Shown: one piece after another, positions 48,718-58,263 of the stretch | Numbering within the stretch: the first letter of the stretch is position 1 | Layout of the letters: each line of letters starts with the position of its first letter | Assembly (NCBI RefSeq): GCF_000227585.1 | Contig: NZ_CAFB01000037.1 | Span: 1-64,000 of the forward strand | Length of the DNA: 64,000 nucleotides | Reading direction: 5' to 3' | Origin: Candidatus Glomeribacter gigasporarum BEG34 | GTDB lineage: Bacteria; Pseudomonadota; Gammaproteobacteria; Burkholderiales; Burkholderiaceae | The notes under the pieces: generated by a model | What the model saw: the letters and a program-made list of their open reading frames with translations, nothing else | The model's database searches: none | What the model was told of the DNA's origin: nothing | Program-made: the position numbers and the translations under genes

Positions 48718-50771
48718 CGCAATAGCGCATCAATCGTGGGCGCGCGGCCTCGGAATGCTTTGAATGACGCTATCGCTGGCCGGCTGCCGCCGGTTTCAAG
48801 TATTTCAGCGCGGAAGCGCTGACCCGTCTGCGCATCGAGCACGCTGCTCCTTTTTTTCTGCGCCGCTTCTTCAAAGGCGGCATACGCATCCGCGCACAGG
48901 ACTTCGGCCCATTTATAGCTGTAATAGCCCGCCGCGTAGCCACCTCCGAAAATATGGCTGAATGTATTTGGCCAGCGTGAAAATTCCACTGGCGGTATCA
49001 CGTGATAGCGCGCGTGAAGGGTGCGCGCCAGTTCATTCACGGTGATTGCTCCGCCCGTGTCGAAATCCGAATGCAGGTGCAGATCGAAGATCGAGAATAC
49101 GATCTGCCGCAGCATATTGAGGCCGCTATGAAAGTTTTTCGCGGCGCGCATTTTTTTGAGCAAGGCGCGCGGCAGCGGTTCTTCTGTATCGACATGCCTG
49201 CTCATCGAACACAACACTTCTTCTTCCCAGCAAAAATTTTCCATAAATTGCGAGGGCAGTTCGACCGCATCCCATTCGACGCCGTTGATGCCTGAGACGG
49301 CAATTTCATCGATGCGCGTCAGCATATGGTGCAGTCCGTGCCCGAATTCATGGAAGAGGGTGAGTACTTCGTTGTGCGATAAGCATGCGGGCTTACCGTT
49401 GACTGGGGCAGGGAAATTGCAGACCAGATAAGCGACCGGCGTCTGAAGCTCGCCATCCGAGGTGCACCAGCGGCCGCGTGCATCGTCCATCCACGCGCCG
49501 CTGCGCTTGCCTTCGCGCGCGTATAAATCCAAATAAAACTGAGCGATCAGTTGGCCGTTCTGGTTTTCCATCCGGAAAAAGCGCACGTCGGGATGCCAGA
49601 CGGGCGCATCATCGGCGCGAATGGTGATAGAGAAAAGCGTCTGAGCAATGTTGAACATCCCGGTGAGCACCATATCGACCGGAAAGTATTGCCTGACTTC
49701 GTGCTCAGAAAATGCGTAACGGCTCTGGCGCAGTTTTTCAGCCGCAAAAGCGATATCCCACGGCGCGAGTTCCGGAGAATTGAGTTCTTGCGCGGCGAAA
49801 GTGCGCAATTGCTGCCATTCCCGCTCTGCGTAGGGGCGCGCGCGCTGCGCTAAATCCTGGAGAAAGGCGAACACCTGTTGCGGGGATTCCGCCATTTTTG
49901 ACGCCAGCGAGACTTCGGCGAAATTGCGGTACCCCAGCATCTGCGCTTCCTGCGCGCGCAGCATGAGCTGCTCGGCCATATTCGCAGTGTTATCCCATTC
50001 GGCCTTGCCGTGCGCGTATTCCGCCCCCAGTTCGGACGCGCGGCTGACATAGGCGCGGTACATCGCTTCGCGCAGCGGGCGATGCTCAGCGTATTGCAGT
50101 ACGGGTAAATAGGAAGGAAGATGCAGCGTGAACCGCCAGCCGGCGGCGCCCGCTTTTTCGGCAGCGTTACGTGCGGCTGCGCGGGCGTTGTCCGGCAATC
50201 CGGCCAGCTCATCCTCCTGGGTGATGCGGATCGAATACGCATCGGTGGCATCAAGCGCATGATCGGCGAATTCTTTGGATAACGCCGCCTGACGTTCCTG
50301 CAACGCGGCAAAGCGCGGCTTTTCCGAGTCGTCGAGTTCAGCGCCCGCGAGCCGGAAATCGCGCAGCGCGTTCAGAATCACTTGCCGGCGCGCTTGAGAA
50401 AATGTGTCAAAGGCGCGGCTTTCAGCAATCGCCTTGTACTTTTGATAGAGCGCCCGGTTTTGTCCGACACTGGACCAAAAGCGCGTGATGCGCGGCAAAT
50501 TTTCTGCGTGCGCGGCGCGCAATGCGGGCGTATCCGCAGCTGCGTTTAAATGGCCGACCACGCCCCATGCGCGCGCGAGCGGCTGGGTCGCGCGTTCGGC
50601 AGGCTGCACGACCTCTTCCCAGGTCGCGGGCGTATCGGGCGCGCACGCGCGCTCGATGGCGGCGGCGGCATCCGCGAGCAGCGCATCGAGCGCGGGCGTA
50701 ATATGTTCGGCGCGGATTTCATCAAAGCGCGGCAGATCAGAAAAGTCGAGCAGAGGATTGGAAGAAGTCAT
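48675..50771 (-). CDS. prlC: Oligopeptidase A, M3 metallopeptidase
   Basis: A 698-residue cytoplasmic zinc peptidase. The zinc motif HEFGHGLHHM is visible, with the downstream Glu ligand in GVEWDAVELPSQFMENF. It degrades short peptides and cleaved signal peptides. The 43-nt 3' overlap with iscX changes the extreme C-terminus of neither family. It starts 15 nt after the folD stop on the same strand, so folD-prlC likely form one unit. Confidence 0.95.
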   Translation of the reverse strand: MTSSNPLLDFSDLPRFDEIRAEHITPALDALLADAAAAIERACAPDTPATWEEVVQPAERATQPLARAWGVVGHLNAAADTPALRAAHAENLPRITRFWSSVGQNRALYQKYKAIAESRAFDTFSQARRQVILNALRDFRLAGAELDDSEKPRFAALQERQAALSKEFADHALDATDAYSIRITQEDELAGLPDNARAAARNAAEKAGAAGWRFTLHLPSYLPVLQYAEHRPLREAMYRAYVSRASELGAEYAHGKAEWDNTANMAEQLMLRAQEAQMLGYRNFAEVSLASKMAESPQQVFAFLQDLAQRARPYAEREWQQLRTFAAQELNSPELAPWDIAFAAEKLRQSRYAFSEHEVRQYFPVDMVLTGMFNIAQTLFSITIRADDAPVWHPDVRFFRMENQNGQLIAQFYLDLYAREGKRSGAWMDDARGRWCTSDGELQTPVAYLVCNFPAPVNGKPACLSHNEVLTLFHEFGHGLHHMLTRIDEIAVSGINGVEWDAVELPSQFMENFCWEEEVLCSMSRHVDTEEPLPRALLKKMRAAKNFHSGLNMLRQIVFSIFDLHLHSDFDTGGAITVNELARTLHARYHVIPPVEFSRWPNTFSHIFGGGYAAGYYSYKWAEVLCADAYAAFEEAAQKKRSSVLDAQTGQRFRAEILETGGSRPAIASFKAFRGRAPTIDALLRQHGMSAASSIHAD

Positions 50772-50786
50772 TGCGCAAGCAGAGAT

Positions 50787-51647
50787 TTAAGGACGTGTTT
50801 TAAAAGCGTATTCAGCCGCCTGGAGTGTATTCATCAGCAGCATGCCAATCGTCATTGGGCCAACGCCGCCGGGCACAGGCGTAATAAAGCCGGCAACCTT
50901 TCTCACCGCATCGAAATCAACATCGCCGCAGAGTTTGCCGTCAGCCGTCCGGTGAATCCCGACATCGATCACGACAGCGTCGGGTTTCACCATCTCCGCA
51001 GTGAGCAGTTTAGGATGTCCGGCTGCGACGACAATCAGCTCGGCGCTGCGCGTGTAGAGTGCCAGATCGCGCGTTTGCCGATGGCAGACAGCGACCGTTG
51101 CACCGGCCTCCAGCAATAACAGCGCCATCGGTTTGCCAACGCTCTCCGAACAGCCAATTACAACCGCCTGGCTGCCTTCGAGCGGAATATGCATGGCCGC
51201 GAGCATGCGCATCACGCCGGCGGGCGTGCAGGGCAAAAAACGTGGCGCGCCGCTCATCAACGCGCCCGCGTTCATGGTGTGCAAACCGTCTACATCCTTA
51301 TCAGGGGAAATCGCATTGATCACCGTGCGGCGGTTGAAATGCGACGGCAGCGGCAGTTGCACCAGAATGCCGTGGATCGTCGGGTCTTGATTAAGCGCGT
51401 CAATGCGCGCGAGCAGTCTGGCTTCGGTGAAGGTCGCCGGGTAGCGGTCGCAGATTGAATGCACGCCGCTCTCCTGACAAGCATTGATTTTGTTGCGCAC
51501 ATAGATGCTGCTGGCTGGATCGTCGCCGACTAGAATGACCGCCAGCCCAGGCCGACATCCTTGTGCAGCCAACTGCGCCGCCCGCCTGGCAACCTCAGCG
51601 CGCACGGTTTTTGAAAGAAGGGTGCCGTTAGTCAGCGTAGCGCTCAT
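50787..51647 (-). CDS. folD: Bifunctional methylenetetrahydrofolate dehydrogenase/cyclohydrolase
   Basis: A 286-residue FolD that interconverts methylene-, methenyl- and formyl-tetrahydrofolate. The active-site Tyr-x-x-x-Lys is present in [14 protein letters not shown], and [19 protein letters not shown] and the closing [17 protein letters not shown] are conserved. The nucleotide-binding loop reads [11 protein letters not shown] where most FolDs have GRS, and CHRQT replaces the usual CHSxT; both positions contact the NADP phosphate in known structures, so cofactor preference could differ. Confidence 0.95.
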   Translation of the reverse strand: MSATLTNGTLLSKTVRAEVARRAAQLAAQGCRPGLAVILVGDDPASSIYVRNKINACQESGVHSICDRYPATFTEARLLARIDALNQDPTIHGILVQLPLPSHFNRRTVINAISPDKDVDGLHTMNAGALMSGAPRFLPCTPAGVMRMLAAMHIPLEGSQAVVIGCSESVGKPMALLLLEAGATVAVCHRQTRDLALYTRSAELIVVAAGHPKLLTAEMVKPDAVVIDVGIHRTADGKLCGDVDFDAVRKVAGFITPVPGGVGPMTIGMLLMNTLQAAEYAFKTRP

Positions 51648-51692
51648 TTAAGACATCGGTGCGCAGTGCGCAAAACTCCAAATTATACAATC

Positions 51693-54212
51693 TTAATGCC
51701 CCATCCAGTACCGCCGGTGCATCACACGATAACGTTCAACCACAAGCGTATGCCCAAAACTTTCAACCTGCACCGCGCCGTCACGGTCGCTGCGATACGA
51801 CAAAATGCCATGCGCCGCGTAGCGCGCCGCAACGCTCGGATGTGGATGATGGAACGGATTCCGGTAGCCGACCTGAAACACGACGGCGCGGGGATGGACG
51901 GCGTCGAGAAAGCGCTCGGTCGATGAAGTCCGGCTGCCGTGATGCGGCGCGATCAATAGCGTTGCCGAAAGCGCTGCGCCATAGCGTTCAACCAGCGCGC
52001 GCTCGGTGCGCGCATCGATGTCCGCGGTCAGGAGCGCGGCGTGACGGCGGTTGGAAATCCGCAGCACGCAGCTTTGCGCGTTTGTGTTCACGGGCGTTGA
52101 ATCCGATGCGCGCGCGGCCATGTCCGGCCATAACAGTTCAAAACTCACTTGATCCCATTGCCAGCGCTCGCCCGCGCGGCATCGTTGCACATCGCGGATG
52201 CCCGCAGTGCGGGCCATGCGCCAGAGCGGATGCGCGGAAGGCAAGGACGCGCGCAGCCGCGCGACCGGTACGGCTTCGACCGTGGCGCGCGCGCCGCCCG
52301 CATGATCGGCGTCGGCATGACTGAGGACGAGCGCGTCGAGCCGGCGAATGCCGTGCGCGCGCAAAAAGGGGAGCACGATGCGCTGGCCGGCATCGGATTG
52401 CGCGCTATAGCGCGGTCCGGCGTCAAACAGCAGCCGGTGATGCGCGGTTTCGATCAATAGCGCGCTGCCTTGACCGACATCCAGGGCCGTGAGCCGGAAC
52501 TGACCGGCGGAGCGCACCGCGCGCGGCGGAAGGAAAAGCGGCGCAAACAGGATAAATGCCGTCCAGCGCGCCGGCCCGCCGCGCGGCATCAGCATAATGG
52601 CAAGACCGGCGGCAGCGCATCCAAGCGCGAGCGAATTCGGCGCGGGCAGCGGCAGTAGCGCCCAAGAGGGCGCGGTCAAAATATCCAGAATCCGGATCAG
52701 CCCGGAAAGCAGCGCGTGCGCGGCGCGGAAAGCGTATGCATCGATTGGCGCGGGCAGTATGGCACCAATGAGCGCCAGCGGCGTGATTAGAAAGCTGAAC
52801 CACGGAATCGCGCATAGATTCGCGAGCGGACTGATCAGCGAGATTTGCGAGAACCAGATCGCGATGAAGGGAATCATTCCGATGGATACCGCGCTCTGGA
52901 TGCGAATGCTGTGAACAATTTTCAGTCTTGCCGCACGGAGGGCGCGCGTCAAGCGTTTGCGCGCGCTGTGCGCCGTTCCGGCTGCGAAAGGGGGGAAAGG
53001 GGGGGAAGGGGATGCGCGATGCGCAGCGCCGCTTTGCGCGCGCACCGCGGCCAGAATAATGGCAACCGCGCTGAATGAGAGCCAGAAGCCGGCGGAAGTC
53101 ACGGCCCAGGGGTCGATGCAGACCACCGCGGCAAGCGCCCAGGCGAGTACAACTGAGGAGGCAGCGCCGCGTCCAAGGACGAGTGCGAGTGCAACCACCG
53201 TCAGCATCACACAGGCGCGCTGCGCCGGAATGCCAAAGCCGGCGAGCGCGGCATATAGCATGCCCGCGCTTGCGCCTGCAAGCGCCTGAATGCGCGGCGT
53301 TGCGAGCCATAAAGGGCCTGCGCGTCCGAATAGACGCATGCGCCGCCAGACGCCGCCCGCCAGCCATGCGGCCAGCCCGGCGACCAGTGAAATATGAAGT
53401 CCTGAAATCGCCACCAAATGGTTGGTGCCGGTGCGCGTAAAGCGCTGCCAATCGTCTGCGGAGATCGCGCTCTGGAGGCCGGTGGCCAATGCAATCACAA
53501 TGCCGGCATGCGGAGCGCCAGACAATACGGCTTTAATGTGTCGCTGCTCTGCGTCCCGCCAGCGTGCCAGAAAGATCGCCAGGCCGTGCGCGTTGTGCGT
53601 TTCATGCCTCGGCGCAGGATAAGCGCGCACTGTGCCAACCGCGCGCAGATTGCGTTCGAGCATCATGGCTTCAAAGTCCGCGCCGTGCGGGTTCGCGCTG
53701 CCGTGCGGACGTTTGAGCCGTATCGTAAGCTGCCAGCGTTCTCCGGCGCGTAATCGCGGCAGCGGCGTGTCGTCACGCGCGTACCAGTTGAGCTGAACGA
53801 AGCGCGGCATGGATTGAACCGCGATGCCTTGATCTGCGAAGCGTTCGATTTCAAATACAAAACGCGCATGGCGGGCGTCGATAATTGGAACGCCGCGAAT
53901 AATGCCAGTCACACACAGATCGCGGCCTTCCAGCGTGTGTGGCAAAAAACGCGCCAAGCGAAGATGGGCGCGCCAGGCGGCTCCGCTATAACCCGCTAAA
54001 CATGCGGCAACTAGAATCAGTAGATAGACCGCGCAGCGGCGCAGCAGAATAGATCGGGAGCGGGCGCAACGCGGGATGCGTTGCGCGGTGAATGCAGCGG
54101 CTGCGGCCGCGCACGCCATGTATCCGGCGATGCCGGGGGTTGAAGGCAAGGCGGCGCGCTGCTGCAGGCTCCATACGCCGAACGCGAATCCGCACAATAC
54201 GGTTCTGATCAT
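51693..54212 (-). CDS. comEC: ComEC/Rec2 DNA-uptake channel
   Basis: An 839-residue polytopic protein. The N-terminal OB-like ComEC domain, the competence membrane domain (FTRTGTNHLVAISGLHISLV is the conserved core) and the C-terminal beta-lactamase-like domain with LSHADADHAGG are complete. It carries single-stranded DNA across the inner membrane in natural transformation. Intact comEC with a nearly complete minor-pilin operon suggests uptake ability. The gene is separated from folD by 45 bp. Confidence 0.93.
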   Translation of the reverse strand: MIRTVLCGFAFGVWSLQQRAALPSTPGIAGYMACAAAAAAFTAQRIPRCARSRSILLRRCAVYLLILVAACLAGYSGAAWRAHLRLARFLPHTLEGRDLCVTGIIRGVPIIDARHARFVFEIERFADQGIAVQSMPRFVQLNWYARDDTPLPRLRAGERWQLTIRLKRPHGSANPHGADFEAMMLERNLRAVGTVRAYPAPRHETHNAHGLAIFLARWRDAEQRHIKAVLSGAPHAGIVIALATGLQSAISADDWQRFTRTGTNHLVAISGLHISLVAGLAAWLAGGVWRRMRLFGRAGPLWLATPRIQALAGASAGMLYAALAGFGIPAQRACVMLTVVALALVLGRGAASSVVLAWALAAVVCIDPWAVTSAGFWLSFSAVAIILAAVRAQSGAAHRASPSPPFPPFAAGTAHSARKRLTRALRAARLKIVHSIRIQSAVSIGMIPFIAIWFSQISLISPLANLCAIPWFSFLITPLALIGAILPAPIDAYAFRAAHALLSGLIRILDILTAPSWALLPLPAPNSLALGCAAAGLAIMLMPRGGPARWTAFILFAPLFLPPRAVRSAGQFRLTALDVGQGSALLIETAHHRLLFDAGPRYSAQSDAGQRIVLPFLRAHGIRRLDALVLSHADADHAGGARATVEAVPVARLRASLPSAHPLWRMARTAGIRDVQRCRAGERWQWDQVSFELLWPDMAARASDSTPVNTNAQSCVLRISNRRHAALLTADIDARTERALVERYGAALSATLLIAPHHGSRTSSTERFLDAVHPRAVVFQVGYRNPFHHPHPSVAARYAAHGILSYRSDRDGAVQVESFGHTLVVERYRVMHRRYWMGH

Positions 54213-54387
54213 GGCGAAACGCCTGAAAGACCCGATTATGCGGCCAACGGCTGAAGTCGGGGCAATCTGTCCTTTAAGGGTTAGCCATCAGGAGAAGAAG
54301 AAACAATGGCGCCAGCAAAGAAACGATTGACCTGCCCCCGCTAACCGTACCCAAAAGCAGTTAGACAAGTCCGTCAGAAAATAAAAA

Positions 54388-54800
54388 TGGAGCAGATGAC
54401 GGCTAATGAAACAGAATAGATTGCAGAAAAGCCAATCATCGGATATCTGAAGCAAGTTTTTCGGTTAAAGAGTGATGCCGGCGAGTCGGGTTTTCAGACA
54501 CGGTGTTTTGTCAACGGCGAGCCAGATACGGCGGTATGGAGGCCACAGAGGCCAAACGGCTCAAAGCGCTTGAAACAGAGAATGTCAAACTGAAGAACGA
54601 TGATCGGAATCCGCCAGTACCCGATTCAAAAAACGCCGCATTAAGCGCGGCCATAATCGATATCGCTCAACCCCGCCGACGGTTTGGCGATAGGCATCTC
54701 AGTGATTGCTGCGTCCTGCCTTCTCCAAGGTGAATCACAAGCGTATCTATCAGTCTATCGCGTCGCCCAGCGGGCTGTGAAGAAACGTAGAAATGGCTGA
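54388..54800 (+). pseudogene. Decayed IS3-family transposase
   Basis: Disconnected pieces of an IS3-type OrfA/OrfB are readable on the plus strand: PIIGYLKQVF near 54432, then RRARYGGMEATEAKRLKALE and TENVKLK near 54517-54600 (OrfA leucine-zipper region), RRRFGDRHLSD near 54676 and VNHKRIYQSIA near 54730 (OrfB). Stops and frameshifts separate them. No intact ends seen. The 656-bp gap between comEC and the transporter contains nothing else recognisable. Confidence 0.75.
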
Positions 54801-54868
54801 ACCATGGTCGGATTTCTTAACTCATCAATGACGCGGCTCATAGGGAAAAAGGTCAGGGGTAATGTTCA

Positions 54869-56269
54869 TTAGAGGAACCCAATCATATGCCACCACAGAG
54901 CGTTGATCGGAACAACTAGGACGATTCCCAATATTGCAGTGCCGAGGCAATACTTGATTGAGGCGCTTCTATCGATCTGAGCAAGTTCATTGCCGAATAT
55001 GATCGGCGGTGACTGGTATGGAAGGAAAGTTGTCGAGTATCCCATCACTTGTGAGAGCATACCCATCTTCAACAGGGCGCCTTGTTCCACCATGCGCGCC
55101 GCCAGAGGGATAAACAGCGCTGGCGCTGCGTTCGAAGTTACAAGAAGACACAGACAAACCGAACTGGCAATCAGCATGGCGTAAGTGAGCGCTGGGTTTC
55201 CCATCAGCGTCGCACTCCCAAGCAAGCTCAGTAGCTGCATGTCAAGATGTTGAACAAGCGCAGTCAAACCGATGATCGCTGCGATGAACCAAAGTAGATC
55301 CATTTTTAAAATATGCGTAAAACGAGTCAGTTGCTCTGCTGGAGAAGTTAGGAAATATACGAGCGTGAAACCGAGACCAATCCACCCCGGCGCGATATGA
55401 TGGATCGAATCGGCAAACCAGAAGATAAGTGTGATCGACAGAAGGACAATCACATATGCTTCGCGCCCCGAGATGCGCGTATAGGCACCAAGACGGACGG
55501 TTTCGTGCACTGAGTCGCTGAACAACTTATACGATACGGTAATTAATATTGCGCCACGCACGATTACGCCAGCAGGCAGGAAGTAAAGCAGGTACTCAGA
55601 AAAGGTCAGATGAATCCCCTGTGACTGTTCAAGGATCCCAGTCATAATGACGTTGGGCAGATTCGCCGGAAGTACCGCTGCAGCAAGCTCATATGAACCC
55701 ACTATAACGAGCATTAGGATACCGCGTCGTCCATTGCTATGCTCGGCAAGATGCACGGCATCGCAATAGCCGAGCGCGATAGGAACGAGGATGGCGATGC
55801 GGCTGAATGTAGACGGCATGACAAGCGATAACAGAAACGTCAGGATCGCAAATGCCGTAAGCGCTTTGAGATATGAACCCCCAATCCATTGCGCGAGCGC
55901 TATCCCAATCCGGTCGCTTAAACCGCTTTCCTTGAGCGCGAAGCCAATAGCGGAACCGCTAAATACAAGCCAGAATGCACTCGATGCGAAGCCGGAGAAT
56001 ATTTGCGCAGTCGGTACGGGCGTTAGAAGCGTCGACAGAAAAAAAAACAGCAACGATACAAGGAGTCCAGGTATGACTGCCGTTGCCCACAACAGGATGC
56101 ATGAAAATACAATCGCAATAATCCGTGCGTTTGCTGCCGACATCTTGCCACCCATCACCAGAAGCAGGATCGCAGACAAACCTGCCACGAGTAATATCAG
56201 CGTGGCGAGATTTTTTTTCTCCAACCTCGTTTCTCTCTGTCTGATAACAGGCCACTCTGTGCCAGTCAT
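54869..56269 (-). CDS. SLC13/DASS-type anion transporter
   Basis: A 466-residue membrane protein with about twelve hydrophobic segments of the divalent anion:sodium symporter or related ion transporter superfamily. Typical regions include FWLVFSGSAIGFALKESGLS, ANLPNVIMTGILEQSQG and the second repeat with LVTSNAAPALFIPLAARMVE. Family members import dicarboxylates, tricarboxylates or aromatic-acid-like anions. Its ATG overlaps the Rieske stop (ATGA), so the two are coupled and probably share a substrate. Base composition is less GCGC-rich than the housekeeping genes, suggesting acquisition. Confidence 0.83.
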   Translation of the reverse strand: MTGTEWPVIRQRETRLEKKNLATLILLVAGLSAILLLVMGGKMSAANARIIAIVFSCILLWATAVIPGLLVSLLFFFLSTLLTPVPTAQIFSGFASSAFWLVFSGSAIGFALKESGLSDRIGIALAQWIGGSYLKALTAFAILTFLLSLVMPSTFSRIAILVPIALGYCDAVHLAEHSNGRRGILMLVIVGSYELAAAVLPANLPNVIMTGILEQSQGIHLTFSEYLLYFLPAGVIVRGAILITVSYKLFSDSVHETVRLGAYTRISGREAYVIVLLSITLIFWFADSIHHIAPGWIGLGFTLVYFLTSPAEQLTRFTHILKMDLLWFIAAIIGLTALVQHLDMQLLSLLGSATLMGNPALTYAMLIASSVCLCLLVTSNAAPALFIPLAARMVEQGALLKMGMLSQVMGYSTTFLPYQSPPIIFGNELAQIDRSASIKYCLGTAILGIVLVVPINALWWHMIGFL

Positions 56270-57492
56270 CAGCGCATTACGGACGAGCTTGCGGGAATTT
56301 CATACTCCTTATGTGTATCGTCAAAGATGTCCTTGAACTCGCGCGTCTGGTGAAAAGTCGGATCTGGCTGGCAACTCATCGGAAGATAGCCCCCCATCCA
56401 TTGCCTCAGATCGGTCATTTCCGGTTCCGCGCCATATACGTTCGCGATAGGCCGCCCACCCGCCTGAACGACTTTGATCTGTTCCAGAAGCATCTGGCGG
56501 AGCATGACAACGCCTCGATCCGATACGCCAAGATTTTCTTTGGAGCGGTCTAGAATTAGCCCCTGCGTTTCGACAGCCATCGCGTCCTGGCTCATGAACG
56601 TATCCATCAGATAGCGGTCAGTTTCGTCTTTGCGCTTCGGCTGTTGCACGATCTTTGGCTCTTCGTTTGCCAGCATAGGTTTGCCATCGGTCGATGGCGT
56701 GAAGGATACCCACACGATACGTGTTGTCGTATCGTCGATTGGCACCCGCCAATGCATTTCTGTCATGATGCGCAGCATGTTCGGGAAGACCATCAGGTTA
56801 CCCCAGCCACGCCCCATTTCCTCGTATTCCCAACTCTTGACAATCCCCCAATCAAACCGCTGAAATCCGAAGCGCTTAAACGGCTTACCAAAACCTGATC
56901 CGTCATTCAAGCCAAGCTGCTCGAAATACTTCGAGTGCAGGTAGTACGTATGGGTGACGTCCACCGCGTTTTCTTGCATCTGTAACCAGTTGCACGCTAG
57001 GTCGTCCTGCACTTCGAAGTGCCGCACGCCATCCTGACGGATCAAGATGTCCCAATTCGGAAATGCTGGCTGATCCACGGCAGGACCAAGATAAGCAAAA
57101 ATGAGGCCGCCGCATTCGTGCGTCGGGTAACTCTCGATCATTTTCTTACAGATGCGATTCGCCTTTTCAGATTCGAAGGGCCGCTCGATACATTCACCCG
57201 CCTGGTTATAAAGCCAGCCGTGGTAAGCACACCGTATGTTCGTTCCTTCGACAAATCCGTAAAGAAGCGATGCACCTCGATGGGGACAACGTTCCTGCAC
57301 TAGCAACAGAGCTCCGCTTCCGATACGAGCTAGCACAAGATCTTCCCCAAGAATACGAACCCGCTTTGTTCGACCCAGCCCCGTCAATTCCGATGAATAG
57401 CCCACTGGATGCCAGTAACGGCGCAACAGGTTTCCGCACGGAGTATTGGGACCAACATGCGTTAGCAGGTCGTTCGTGGTTTGGTCAAGCAT
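56269..57492 (-). CDS. Rieske non-haem iron oxygenase, phthalate-dioxygenase-like
   Basis: I start at 57492 (MLDQTTNDLL) because GAGGAA lies about 11 nt upstream; an ATG at 57528 is also in frame. The 407-residue protein carries the Rieske cluster CPHRGAS (C69, H71) and CAYHGW (C88, H91), then the mononuclear iron site with bridging D178, H181 and H186 (VDVTHTYYLH) and a later acidic ligand in SQDAMAVETQG. NLLRRYWHPVGYSSEL at the start is typical of phthalate 4,5-dioxygenase/VanA-like alpha subunits, which act as homo-oligomers. A separate reductase is required; none is encoded here. The substrate is unknown. Confidence 0.9.
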   Translation of the reverse strand: MLDQTTNDLLTHVGPNTPCGNLLRRYWHPVGYSSELTGLGRTKRVRILGEDLVLARIGSGALLLVQERCPHRGASLLYGFVEGTNIRCAYHGWLYNQAGECIERPFESEKANRICKKMIESYPTHECGGLIFAYLGPAVDQPAFPNWDILIRQDGVRHFEVQDDLACNWLQMQENAVDVTHTYYLHSKYFEQLGLNDGSGFGKPFKRFGFQRFDWGIVKSWEYEEMGRGWGNLMVFPNMLRIMTEMHWRVPIDDTTTRIVWVSFTPSTDGKPMLANEEPKIVQQPKRKDETDRYLMDTFMSQDAMAVETQGLILDRSKENLGVSDRGVVMLRQMLLEQIKVVQAGGRPIANVYGAEPEMTDLRQWMGGYLPMSCQPDPTFHQTREFKDIFDDTHKEYEIPASSSVMR

Positions 57493-57925
57493 TTCATTTT
57501 CTTCCTCAGGTTCCCCTCTTGGGTTCAACGGATAGCGATTTTTTTCAATCCGGTCATTCGAAAGCGTTGCGGCTGGCTGAGGCGGACGTGCGTCCGATCA
57601 AAATGTCACCCTGTCTATTTTTCAGATTAAAAGCCATCCGTAAAAAAATCAACCTTTTTTCACCTTGACATTTTCACTCTGATGGGATAGGCACGGTTGT
57701 GCCAGCCACGATCTATAATCAAAGGATGGTGTAACGGCTCTCTTGCGCCGTGTTCCAGTTGCTGAAGTTGAGTGGACGGCGAGAGGTAGAGCGCAAGAGA
57801 GCCTGCTCCGCCGCGCGCTTTAACAGCGGACAAGAACAGAGGAAAGTATTCTTTGGATTGCCCCAAAAATGCGCCGACTCCGCATAGAACTTGAGTGTGA
57901 GTGAAATGGAAATGCCCTAATTTAA
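57493..57925. other. Gene-poor spacer upstream of the Rieske gene
   Basis: No credible gene is seen. Short open frames lack ribosome binding sites and family features. The stretch contains the long hairpin at 57736-57803 and, near 57650, AT-rich sequence that could carry the promoter of the Rieske operon. Confidence 0.6.
57736..57803. repeat. Inverted repeat with perfect 13-bp arms
   Basis: GGCTCTCTTGCGC and GCGCAAGAGAGCC are separated by 42 bases. It is unlike the type A-D elements. It may be a further palindromic family, an IS end pair or a regulatory hairpin; nothing decides between them. Confidence 0.7.
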
Positions 57926-58259
57926 CGTCAATTCGGGATAAGCGCGCTTGTTAAAAAGCCAGACGAGCAGCATTCAAATGCAAAGTGGGGTTTTTGAGGC
58001 TTCAGGGTATAAGCGGTCAATGCGCCTAAGATATTGGCCACAACATTCCAGACACTTCGATGCCGCGTATGCTCAATCTAGCTGATGTTTTTTTAGTTGA
58101 TCATTGACCGATTCTATGAAGCCACATTTATATAACAACAGCTTGTCGACAAGCGGCATGCGCTTATTTTTCATGTTCTTTTTGATGCGTGTGATAAGTT
58201 GCAGCCCTTGCAAGGGCTGCTCGTTTGGCTTTCTGATGGGAGCTTATCCCGAACTGACG
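57926..58259. mobile_element. Internally deleted IS982-family copy with both ends
   Basis: Ends CGTCAATTCGGGATAAGC and GCTTATCCCGAACTGACG are inverted repeats. The interior is about 85 percent similar by eye to the IS982 relic at 61661-62302 (for example CAACAGCTTGTCGACAAG, GGCATGCGCTTATTTTTCAT), and retains only the 3' part of the transposase gene on the minus strand. It lies 4 bp past the MFS stop. Confidence 0.82.
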
Positions 58260-58263
58260 CTTC

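Noticed and set aside
57660-57866. Minus-strand 68-codon open frame upstream of the Rieske gene
   Set aside because: It spans the 57736-57803 inverted repeat and shows no family features or start signal; treated as non-coding spacer.
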